This document shows positions 1 through 5,687 of a stretch of 11,083 bases of DNA, in pieces; position 1 is the first letter of the stretch, and each line of letters begins with the position of its first letter. Source of the stretch: CAYNUJ01 sp964621225 (lineage in GTDB: Bacteria > Bacteroidota > Ignavibacteria > Ignavibacteriales > Melioribacteraceae). Both the position numbers and the translations under genes were made by a program. Where the stretch lies: the NCBI GenBank assembly GCA_964621225.1, contig CAZULK010000089.1:1-11083 (forward strand), read 5' to 3'. Below the pieces are notes generated by a model. The model was given only the letters and a program-made list of their open reading frames with translations, made no database searches and was not told the origin of the DNA.

Positions 1-1327
1 CAACATTTTTAGCCGTATTATACCCCAACCCAAATGTATAGAATTTCTTATCGTAATCAGGTGAATCTCCCTGGTAAGGAGATTTATCCAACATATATCC
101 CGATCTGATATATAAATCGATTACAGGAATCTTATATTCCAAGCCTAAATTATAGTTAACAACTCCCCTAAAGATATCTTTAATTTCCTGGTTATTTGAT
201 GATTCAACACTTCCGTCCAATCCTCCGGTGAATTCCATTTGAGTATAATCAATAAATTTAACATCAGCTGCAACTCTTAATCCTAAAAGATTTGCTGAAA
301 CCCCTCCGGAAAATTCATACGGAGTTTTGATATCATACTCAATTTTATCGAAGTAAGCGGGATCGAAACTAAACGAGGAATTTGCAAAATAACTTTCTCC
401 GTAAACAGAATATGATTCCTGAATAGTGTAATAAGTCGGGAATTTGATTGCGGCTGCAAACCTCAAGTGACTATTTGCTCTGTAGAGTAGTCCCAACTTT
501 AATTCCCATCCGCTTACATCCCATTTAATATTATCGTTGAAATAAAATTCCTGAAAATCCGAAGTTCTTGGGTCATTCGGATCCAACTTTGCTGCAGATG
601 AATAATTGTCGCTTAAATCAGTTTCATAATAATCTCTGTTGCTTGTATAGCTGCCAGAAAGTATGTTGAAAGTAGCTCCGGCAAAAACGTTTGGAGCAAT
701 TTCCACAGCCCCGGCTAATGTCCAGTTGTCAATACCTCCCTCGTCAAAGTAATTTCCGGATTGATTTAACCCACCATTAATAATTGTTGTATCGCGCATA
801 TAATTCCCCAAATTATCATATTTAGGGTAGCTCAAACCAAGCTCATATGCCAAATCGTCGTTGTTTAACGTAAGGTCTTGTATCATAGAATTATTATTGG
901 AATTAAATCCGGAAAATTTTTCAACCTTATCAAAATTTAAAATTCTATTATACCCAAACGCTAATACCAAACTTCCACGAACAACAGGGAATGGATAAGC
1001 AAATCCCAATTGATTCAGGTTAGTTGAACTGTTGGAATAATTTTTATTATTCAACATGAATGAAGTTTGATTATCCGTTAAGGCATAATTGATCCCTCCG
1101 ATAATTTCCGTTCTGTTCAATAAACCCAGACCTGCAGGATTGAAAAGAACAGAACTATATGCCCCGCCTACGGCAGAAAATGCATTGCCCATTCCCACCG
1201 TTCTGGCCGAGACACCAAGACTTGTTTGCGAAAGCCTTAATGCATCATTAAAATTTTGAGCACTCATCGTTGAGCCATAAATCATTATGAGCAATACAAT
1301 CCCATTAAAATACTTTTTTAATTGCAT
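1..1327 (-). CDS. FadL/OmpP1-like outer-membrane transport protein, 3' end outside window
   Basis: The reading frame is open from an ATG at 1327 to the left edge (442 codons, no stop), so the C-terminus is missing. Residues 1-23 form a signal peptide ending in SA, cleaved before Q24. Residues 41-68 hold the hallmark of FCB-group FadL/OmpP1/TodX proteins: a Gly-rich GMGNAFSAVGG stretch followed by FNPAGLG (NPAG at 63-66). The rest alternates aromatic and polar residues, as in a large beta-barrel, with many Asn/Asp/Gly-rich loops. Known FadL proteins carry hydrophobic compounds across the outer membrane; the substrate here cannot be read from sequence. PorV/PorQ-type proteins share the N-terminal motif and are an alternative. 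A GGAG precedes the ATG by five bases. The gene lies 29 bases after the lipoprotein gene on the same strand and is probably co-transcribed with it. The family call is fairly sure; the substrate is unknown. Confidence 0.8.
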   Translation of the reverse strand, partial: MQLKKYFNGIVLLIMIYGSTMSAQNFNDALRLSQTSLGVSARTVGMGNAFSAVGGAYSSVLFNPAGLGLLNRTEIIGGINYALTDNQTSFMLNNKNYSNSSTNLNQLGFAYPFPVVRGSLVLAFGYNRILNFDKVEKFSGFNSNNNSMIQDLTLNNDDLAYELGLSYPKYDNLGNYMRDTTIINGGLNQSGNYFDEGGIDNWTLAGAVEIAPNVFAGATFNILSGSYTSNRDYYETDLSDNYSSAAKLDPNDPRTSDFQEFYFNDNIKWDVSGWELKLGLLYRANSHLRFAAAIKFPTYYTIQESYSVYGESYFANSSFSFDPAYFDKIEYDIKTPYEFSGGVSANLLGLRVAADVKFIDYTQMEFTGGLDGSVESSNNQEIKDIFRGVVNYNLGLEYKIPVIDLYIRSGYMLDKSPYQGDSPDYDKKFYTFGLGYNTAKNV

Positions 1328-1356
1328 TTTTACTCCGTCAAATTTTCTATTTATAA

Positions 1357-2634
1357 CTATCTTCTTCTACTGCTTCGGGAACCCGAACTTCTGGACGAAC
1401 CTGATGAACGGCTACTCCCGCTGCTTCTTGGTGAGGAATAACTCCTACTGCTTCCCGAACTACGTGGTTTAGAATAACTTCTGTTCGAACTTTTGTTCCT
1501 GGGAGAAGAATAACTTCTGCTTTTTCCGGAAGACCTATTCGGAGTATATTTTTTTCTACTTCCGGAATTACTCTTCGGTTTCGAATAACTCCGGCTGCTC
1601 CTCGGTTTGTAATACTTTTTGGAACTGCTTTTGGGCTTATAATACTTTCTTGTAGATTGAGTTTTCGACGAACTCTTACCGGTATTATATTTCCTTGAGC
1701 CATATTTTTTCGTCTCTACCTTCTCCTTCGAACCTGTTCTAGGCTTATAGTATTTATATTTACCTGAACTTTTGGAAACCTCACTGTTTCCCTTTCTTGT
1801 AATCGTTTTTCTTTTCGGTTTTTCTTGAGGAGAAATTTTTACCGTTCCGCTACTCTTTACCTTCTTATTCTCAACAATCTCGGAATTTCTACCAGAGTGC
1901 TTATACACAGGTGCATCAATAGTTTTTTTATTAATCTTCCTACCGGTTTCATTGTTTCTTACATTTTTGCCAGCCCTGGAAATGTTAATTCCGCTATCAA
2001 TATTTCTACCACCGGTCAGAGTACCGCCTCTTCTGATTTCGTCATCATCATTTCTTGCTACACCGGTATTCGGTCTTTTTCTGTCGGTTAATGTAGATCG
2101 TCTTGTATAGCTGCTTCCCCTACCTCTGGTATTTCTTAGACGCGTATAGGATCTGCTTCTATAACGGTAAGGTGTAAATCCGGAATAATATCCTGCATAA
2201 TAACCATCGTAATATCCATAATAATAGGGATCATAATAAACAGGGAAAGGATTCCAGTAAACAAACGAATATCTGTAGGGAGAGTAATACCAATCAAAAT
2301 AATACCAGTCTGAAATGTACCAGTAATCCCATGGATCAGCCAAACAAACAACTGTTAACGACGAAGGATAATAACCTCCCCAATAATATCTTCTGTAATG
2401 TGTATCCCAAAAAGGATCGAAATCATAATAATTGTTTATTACAACGTCGTCTTCCGACGAGTCATCTTCTTCAAAATATTCATCTTCGTTAATGGAGTCA
2501 GCACGTTCAACACTCTCATCATCTTTATAACTTACATATTCGTCTTTATCGTAATCCCTAACCGCTAATTGAGTATAACATCCGGTTAAAGATGCAAACA
2601 CGAAGGTTACCAAAAGATATTTTATTAATTTCAT
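1357..2634 (-). CDS. Lipoprotein with acidic, aromatic and cationic-repeat blocks (425 aa, unknown function)
   Basis: I do not recognise a family with known function. The lipobox L16-T17-G18-C19 follows a hydrophobic segment, so the protein should be lipidated and exported; Y20 after the Cys does not signal inner-membrane retention by the E. coli rule. Three blocks follow. Residues 26-63 are strongly acidic. Residues 69-158 are extraordinarily aromatic, about 42 of 90 being Tyr, Trp or Phe by hand count, with paired tyrosines and Gly/Asp/Pro spacers. Residues about 157-425 are basic, Ser-rich and apparently disordered, with repeated Tyr-x-Lys/Ser-Pro-Arg/Lys units, ending in RSSG repeats and RRR. 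The ATG at 2634 is chosen over an in-frame TTG at 2646 because GAGG sits six bases before the ATG. Several overlapping open frames on both strands (for example 1347-1703 and 1825-2091) are shadows of this repeat-rich gene. A structural or adhesive envelope role is only inference. Confidence 0.82.
   Translation of the reverse strand: MKLIKYLLVTFVFASLTGCYTQLAVRDYDKDEYVSYKDDESVERADSINEDEYFEEDDSSEDDVVINNYYDFDPFWDTHYRRYYWGGYYPSSLTVVCLADPWDYWYISDWYYFDWYYSPYRYSFVYWNPFPVYYDPYYYGYYDGYYAGYYSGFTPYRYRSRSYTRLRNTRGRGSSYTRRSTLTDRKRPNTGVARNDDDEIRRGGTLTGGRNIDSGINISRAGKNVRNNETGRKINKKTIDAPVYKHSGRNSEIVENKKVKSSGTVKISPQEKPKRKTITRKGNSEVSKSSGKYKYYKPRTGSKEKVETKKYGSRKYNTGKSSSKTQSTRKYYKPKSSSKKYYKPRSSRSYSKPKSNSGSRKKYTPNRSSGKSRSYSSPRNKSSNRSYSKPRSSGSSRSYSSPRSSGSSRSSGSSRSSGSRSSRRR
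1411..1518 (-). repeat. Three tandem 36-base units coding 12-residue RSYS-type repeats
   Basis: Residues 373-384, 385-396 and 397-408 of the lipoprotein follow the pattern R-S-Y-S-(S/K)-P-R then Ser/Gly/Asn-rich. On the + strand the word GAATAAC recurs at 1436, 1472 and 1508, exactly 36 bases apart. The final 17 residues continue with shorter six-residue RSSGSS units, so a 12-residue repeat passes into a 6-residue one. Looser copies of the same Tyr-x-x-Pro-basic motif occur upstream, from around residue 290. Confidence 0.75.
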
Positions 2635-2640
2635 TTTAAT

Positions 2641-2644
2641 CCTC
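2641..2644 (-). promoter_or_regulatory. Ribosome binding site deciding the lipoprotein start
   Basis: On the minus strand GAGG lies six bases before the ATG at 2634. The alternative TTG at 2646 would place this site inside the gene and has no good SD of its own, so the ATG is the better start and gives a cleaner signal peptide (Met-Lys-Leu-Ile-Lys). Confidence 0.7.
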
Positions 2645-2679
2645 AAATCTTTTTAATCATGAGATCAATTTTTATGCCT

Positions 2680-2699
2680 AAAAAAGTGATGAATTCACT
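2680..2699 (-). terminator. Weak hairpin with U-run, leftward (terminator or leader hairpin)
   Basis: Read leftward, AGTGA and TCACT form a 5-bp stem around a five-base loop (2685-2699), followed by a run of six U (2685-2680). It could end the cysS operon, whose last stop codon lies about 65 bases upstream. The stem is short and AT-containing, so strong termination is doubtful. If the candidate promoter at 2707-2735 is real, this hairpin sits in the leader of the lipoprotein mRNA instead. Confidence 0.35.
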
Positions 2700-2706
2700 C
2701 AATTTT

Positions 2707-2735
2707 CAAGGTAGGGAATTGTAAAATGTATACAA
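2707..2735 (-). promoter_or_regulatory. Possible Bacteroidota-type promoter for the lipoprotein/FadL pair
   Basis: On the minus strand a TTG (2735-2733) is followed after 19 bases by TACCTTG (2713-2707). This resembles the known Bacteroidota arrangement TTTG, 19-21 bases, TAnnTTTG, but is one T short in the -7 box. The predicted leader is about 65 bases long. The promoter overlaps the inverted repeat at 2718-2736. Weak evidence in AT-rich DNA. Confidence 0.25.
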
Positions 2736-2736
2736 T
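2718..2736. promoter_or_regulatory. Inverted repeat ATTGTA-N7-TACAAT, candidate operator
   Basis: Perfect 6-bp arms are separated by seven bases. The site contains the 8-bp palindrome TGTATACA (2727-2734). It lies 84 bases upstream of the lipoprotein ATG and coincides with the spacer of the candidate promoter, as expected of a dimeric regulator's operator. A similar sequence occurs at 8099-8115. Confidence 0.35.
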
Positions 2737-2765
2737 CAAAAGGTGACTGTCTAATTTAATCTACA

Positions 2766-3539
2766 TTAGAATATAGATTTAATATACTCAACAAAAATAG
2801 CTCTATCCGCTTTGTTAGAATTTATTTTCTTATTTTCGAGCATATCACGTAAATCGAGTCCAACTGTGAATCCTTCGCCTACAGACCAGCGTACACCCAT
2901 ATTCATATAACCGTTACCCGCACCGAGAGCCGATCCGTTATTATCGTTCACTCCGAAATTATATTCAGCAATAACCGAAACACGTGAACCGATCGTTTTT
3001 TCGATACCCACGCCTAAGTTCAAATCTTTATCTCCGTCATTTCGTTCAAGAGAATAATTTGCTATTCCGTGAACACTTAAATATCCCAAAAATTCAAAAT
3101 TTTTAGCTACTGCGGCATAAAAGCCGGGAGATTTAATCTCATATCTGTTATATGAATCGAAGTAGAGCCCTTTCCCCTGGGAATCGAAACCCAGCGTCAA
3201 AGCAGGTAAGCCTTCCGTTTCGTCCATCAATCTTGCTCTTACATTCACCCCGGGTAATTTATACCAACTTATGGTTCCGGAGCCAATTATATTCTCCCCA
3301 CCAAATGAAATTCCGAAACTGAAATTATCGAAAACCCCAACTTCTATTTTCGAAATCAGCACTCCGTAGGGCAGCACATCCAAACTTACACCTACATATC
3401 CCTTTTCCAAAATTCCGGCGCTTGGGAGATCAATCAGAGAGCGGTATTCATATTTTGCATCCTTTCCTGCTGTACCCTGTGCAAAAAGGAAATTCGAAAG
3501 GGAGATTAAAAATAATATTGAAAAAATTCGGCTTTTCAT
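2766..3539 (-). CDS. YjbH-like outer-membrane beta-barrel protein (257 aa)
   Basis: Residues 1-20 are a signal peptide ending LFA, cleaved before Q21. The mature protein is a chain of amphipathic strands (GYVGVSLDVLPYG, FSFGISFGGENI, SVIAEYNFGV and others) with Gly and Asp/Asn turns. It ends in a hydrophobic/aromatic strand with a terminal Phe, typical of outer-membrane barrels. The phrases RSLIDLPSAG near the N-terminus and LPALTLGFDSQGKGLYFDSYN in the middle recall YjbH-type barrels linked to exopolysaccharide or envelope functions, but I place it there only by general resemblance. It is the third gene of the cysS operon, 12 bases after the preceding stop, so it is probably translated from the same mRNA; only a weak GGGG lies upstream of its ATG. 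Role unknown. A generic porin-like or structural barrel is the alternative. Confidence 0.72.
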   Translation of the reverse strand: MKSRIFSILFLISLSNFLFAQGTAGKDAKYEYRSLIDLPSAGILEKGYVGVSLDVLPYGVLISKIEVGVFDNFSFGISFGGENIIGSGTISWYKLPGVNVRARLMDETEGLPALTLGFDSQGKGLYFDSYNRYEIKSPGFYAAVAKNFEFLGYLSVHGIANYSLERNDGDKDLNLGVGIEKTIGSRVSVIAEYNFGVNDNNGSALGAGNGYMNMGVRWSVGEGFTVGLDLRDMLENKKINSNKADRAIFVEYIKSIF

Positions 3540-3551
3540 TGTAACCCCAAA

Positions 3552-3917
3552 TTATTTTGATACATTGAACGAAAAGATAGTCGGTTTAAGAGCCAATTCC
3601 GGAGTAATCTTTAATTCCAGAAACCCGTTATTTATAAATTCAACAAGTAACTGATTTTCCTTTTTCGTTATTTTAGAGCAATTTTGTTCATTCATGATTT
3701 CAAATGTAAATGCAACTTCTTTGTTTTTTATGACTTTTCCAAATGTATTTAAGGGTAAAATATCAATTACAACTTTATCGCCAATCGAATAATTTTCTTT
3801 ATCCAAGTCAATTGAATAATCAATTTCGTATACATTCCGGAAAAAATACCAATAAAGATAATACCCGAAAGCAGCAATTACCAGAATTGAGAATGCAATG
3901 AAAATTTTACTTTTCAC
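3552..3917 (-). CDS. Membrane-anchored small protein with Ig-like/beta-sandwich ectodomain (121 aa)
   Basis: The start is a GTG at 3917 whose first base is also the last base of the cysS TAG stop (TAGTG), indicating translational coupling. One hydrophobic segment (about residues 4-27) is rich in aromatics near its end (YYLYWYFF) and is followed by Arg. This suggests an N-terminal signal anchor with the remaining ~95 residues outside the cytoplasm. The ectodomain begins with D-x-x-x-Y-S-I-G-D-K-V, a pattern common in bacterial Ig-like and macroglobulin-type beta-sandwiches, and continues as alternating hydrophobic strands to the C-terminus. It has one cysteine and no catalytic motif. Its place between cysS and a barrel gene suggests an envelope role, perhaps as partner of the barrel, but that is inference. 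No family with known function recognised. Confidence 0.7.
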   Translation of the reverse strand: MKSKIFIAFSILVIAAFGYYLYWYFFRNVYEIDYSIDLDKENYSIGDKVVIDILPLNTFGKVIKNKEVAFTFEIMNEQNCSKITKKENQLLVEFINNGFLELKITPELALKPTIFSFNVSK

Positions 3918-5326
3918 TAATTAGCTCTTTTAACTTTCGTTCCTTCCTTACTGTCCTGGAGAATAAGCCCCAGAGAGGCCATCCTATCGCGTATTTCATC
4001 TGCCAGTGCATAATTCTTTTCCGCTTTAGCTTTTGTCCTTAATTCGATCAGCAATTCAATCAAATCATTTTCCAATGAACCTGAGCTCTCTTCCTCCTTC
4101 ATTTCCGGAAGAATGCCCAGAACATCCTCTGCAGTAGAATTGAGGAAAGTTAAAGCATCTTCAAAGAAGTTTGCACCTATGTTTCCGGAAGAAGCAATTA
4201 CTTTATTCACATCCCTTACAAAATCGAAAATAACAGCCACGGCTTTAGGAGTATTAAAATCGTCATCCATAGCCTGTTCGAATTTATCATAATATTCTTG
4301 AATATTAAATTCCGGATATTCCCCATCTTCTGCTGCAGAATCAAGTTTTTCGTTTAAAAGCGCAATTAAATTCTTGAATTTTTCCAAAGCCTTAACAGCG
4401 GTATCCAATAATTGATCGCTAAAGCTAAGGGGCGAGGCATAATGTGTTTGACAGAAGAACAATCTTATAGCCTCTGCCGGATATTGCTTCAAAATATCCC
4501 TTGCAGTGAAAAAATTGCCCAGGGATTTACTCATTTTTTGATTCTGAATATTCAGGAATCCGAAATGCATCCAGTAATTTACAAAAGGCTTTCCTGTGGC
4601 TCCTTCCGACTGTGCAATTTCATTTTCGTGATGAGGAAAAATAAGATCGTGTCCCCCGGCATGAATATCGAAAGTTTCCCCGAGGTGAGCCATACTCATC
4701 GCAGAACATTCAACATGCCAACCCGGTCTTCCTTCACCCCAAGGGCTATTCCATTTCGGCTCCTCCGGTTTTGCTTTTTTCCAGAGCGCAAAATCGAGTG
4801 GATTGGCTTTTTTATCGTTCACTTCAATTCTTGCACCAGCTTCCAATTCATCCAATTTTTTTCCGCTTAATTTTCCATAGCCTTCGAATTTATGAACGTC
4901 GTAAAATACATCTCCGTCTACAGAATAAGCTTTCCCATTTTCTTCCAATTTTTTTACGAGTGAAATAATTTGGTCCATGTGTTCGGTGGCTCTGGGATAA
5001 ATATCCGCTTTTCGAACTTTTAATTTTTCTATGTCTTCAAAAAATGCTTCGGAAAATCTTTTCGCGATTTCTTCGGCTGGAACACCTTCTTCGTTGGCTT
5101 TTTTAATAATTTTATCGTCAACGTCGGTTAAGTTCATGGCGAAAGTAACTTCATATCCTTTGTAACGAAAATACCTTTGGATAATATCAGCCATTAAAAA
5201 TGATCTGGCATTTCCAATATGAAAGTAATCATAAACGGTAGGTCCGCATACATACATCTTTACTTTGCCTTCTTCAATCGGTCTAAACTCTTCTTTCTTA
5301 CGTGTCAGGGTGTTAAAAATTAGCAT
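3917..5326 (-). CDS. cysS: Cysteinyl-tRNA synthetase
   Basis: The enzyme activates cysteine with ATP and charges tRNA-Cys in the cytoplasm. The 469-residue length is normal. The class I signatures are intact: HIGN at 36-39 (the HIGH motif) and KMSKS at 264-268. The zinc that selects cysteine is expected to be held by C27, C207 (in WHVECSAMS), H232 (in FPHHENE) and E236, all present. The region after about 300 is the helical anticodon-binding part, ending in the usual DEIRDRMASLGLILQDSKEGT motif area. AGGAG sits five bases before the ATG at 5326, so the start is firm. It heads a leftward operon with two envelope genes and shares one base with the next gene. The promoter candidate is at 5349-5381. 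Confidence 0.98.
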   Translation of the reverse strand: MLIFNTLTRKKEEFRPIEEGKVKMYVCGPTVYDYFHIGNARSFLMADIIQRYFRYKGYEVTFAMNLTDVDDKIIKKANEEGVPAEEIAKRFSEAFFEDIEKLKVRKADIYPRATEHMDQIISLVKKLEENGKAYSVDGDVFYDVHKFEGYGKLSGKKLDELEAGARIEVNDKKANPLDFALWKKAKPEEPKWNSPWGEGRPGWHVECSAMSMAHLGETFDIHAGGHDLIFPHHENEIAQSEGATGKPFVNYWMHFGFLNIQNQKMSKSLGNFFTARDILKQYPAEAIRLFFCQTHYASPLSFSDQLLDTAVKALEKFKNLIALLNEKLDSAAEDGEYPEFNIQEYYDKFEQAMDDDFNTPKAVAVIFDFVRDVNKVIASSGNIGANFFEDALTFLNSTAEDVLGILPEMKEEESSGSLENDLIELLIELRTKAKAEKNYALADEIRDRMASLGLILQDSKEGTKVKRAN

Positions 5327-5348
5327 AAATTCTCCTACATATTAACAT

Positions 5349-5381
5349 CAAAATATACTAATAGGTCAATATTTAACCAAA
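5349..5381 (-). promoter_or_regulatory. Candidate promoter of the cysS operon
   Basis: Read leftward, TTTG (5381-5378) is followed by 20 bases and TATATTTTG (5357-5349). This is close to the Bacteroidota consensus TTTG-N19-21-TAnnTTTG, with one extra T. It would give a leader of about 16 bases that still contains the AGGAG ribosome site. Confidence 0.35.
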
Positions 5382-5425
5382 TCTTATAAATATAGTTTTA
5401 AAAATAGCTATTAATAATGAATAGT

Positions 5426-5468
5426 GGACAAATTCTTGATTATGATATTATTCAGGACACATTCTCAA
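5426..5468 (+). repeat. Two direct repeats, possible enhancer sites
   Basis: GGACAAATTCTTGA (5426-5439) and GGACACATTCTCAA (5455-5468) match at 11 of 14 positions and start 29 bases apart. They lie about 90-130 bases upstream of the start predicted for the sigma-54-like promoter, the distance at which activators of that system usually bind. They are not palindromic, so the assignment is tentative. Confidence 0.4.
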
Positions 5469-5489
5469 AATTGAAAATAAGATTTACTG

Positions 5490-5509
5490 TCGTTTTCTGC
5501 TTTAAACGA
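5490..5509. promoter_or_regulatory. Inverted repeat TCGTTT-N8-AAACGA
   Basis: Perfect 6-bp arms flank eight bases, about 20 bases upstream of the -24 element at 5531. It could be a regulator site. It is not followed by a U-run, so it is not a terminator. Confidence 0.35.
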
Positions 5510-5530
5510 TTTAGGAGCACTATTTGAGTT

Positions 5531-5545
5531 TGGCACGCTAATTGA
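5531..5545 (+). promoter_or_regulatory. Sigma-54-like promoter element
   Basis: TGGCACG (5531-5537) matches the -24 consensus in full. Four bases later comes TTGA where TTGC is expected. The GG is followed by exactly ten bases, as in real sites, but then by GA rather than the highly conserved GC, which is the main weakness. The predicted start is about 12 bases downstream, near 5557. No good -10 hexamer or TAnnTTTG box fits a sigma-70-type reading of the same stretch. Confidence 0.4.
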
Positions 5546-5556
5546 TATTACTTAAG

Positions 5557-5635
5557 CGTGTGCTTTTCAATTGTGAAATGGACCCTTTGTTAGTGAGTGG
5601 ATAGTGCCCGGCCTCCCCAGCCGGGCATTTTTTTT
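5557..5635 (+). ncRNA. Predicted ~80-nt orphan RNA or attenuator leader
   Basis: Its bounds are the start predicted from the sigma-54-like element and the end of the terminator U-run. The RNA would fold into a small 5' hairpin (UUUCA, loop AUUG, UGAAA at 5565-5578), a mostly single-stranded middle and the terminator stem. An eight-codon frame, ATG 5578 to TAG 5604, reads MDPLLVSG and ends one base before the terminator stem; it has no SD. A regulatory small RNA, or a leader controlling the EamA gene 52 bases downstream, are the two readings. I do not recognise an RNA family. The 5' end is a guess; the 3' end is much firmer. Confidence 0.4.
5605..5635 (+). terminator. Strong intrinsic terminator, rightward
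   Basis: TGCCCGGC (5605-5612) pairs perfectly with GCCGGGCA (5620-5627) around a seven-base loop, and eight T follow directly (5628-5635). The opposite direction has no U-run, so it acts rightward only. It is striking because no gene on the + strand precedes it: the nearest gene to the left, cysS, reads away from it. Either a short RNA ends here or it attenuates the EamA gene. Confidence 0.88.
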
Positions 5636-5687
5636 ATTAATTATTCTTTCCTAATTTTCCCAGTCAAATTTCTAAATTGAGTGTAGA

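Larger units (their letters stand above)
5327..5687. other. 361-base divergent intergenic region
   Basis: There is no protein-coding gene here in any frame that I can support. Left to right it holds the cysS ribosome site and promoter candidate (leftward), an AT-rich stretch, two direct repeats (5426-5468), a 6-8-6 inverted repeat (5490-5509), a sigma-54-like element (5531-5545), a predicted short transcript (about 5557-5635) ending in a strong rightward terminator, and 52 AT-rich bases before the TTG start of the EamA gene. No tRNA, SRP RNA or tmRNA signature was recognised. Confidence 0.7.

Noticed and set aside
1347..1703. 118-residue leftward open frame inside the lipoprotein gene
   Set aside because: It lies in another frame of the repeat-rich tail and is low complexity. 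The main frame has a lipobox, SD and full length.
1357..1720. Repeat-rich stretch as a CRISPR array or non-coding satellite
   Set aside because: The repeats are in frame, degenerate and coding, without unique spacers of constant length between identical repeats.
2634..2646. TTG at 2646 as the lipoprotein start
   Set aside because: The GAGG at 2644-2641 is correctly placed for the ATG at 2634 and would lie inside the gene if TTG were used.
4412..4968. Two overlapping rightward open frames opposite cysS
   Set aside because: They are antisense shadows of a fully conserved enzyme gene, with no SD and no recognisable domain.
5358..5375. TTGACC (leftward) as an E. coli-type -35 box for cysS
   Set aside because: A -10 box at 17-18 bases would put the start almost on the ribosome site, and the hexamer there fits poorly.
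5529..5560. Sigma-70 reading of TTGGCA at 5530-5535 as a -35 box
   Set aside because: No acceptable -10 hexamer or TAnnTTTG box lies at the right distance.
5550..5640. tRNA, SRP RNA or tmRNA in the intergenic region
   Set aside because: There is no cloverleaf, no SRP tetraloop motif and no tag-peptide frame with a tRNA-like end.
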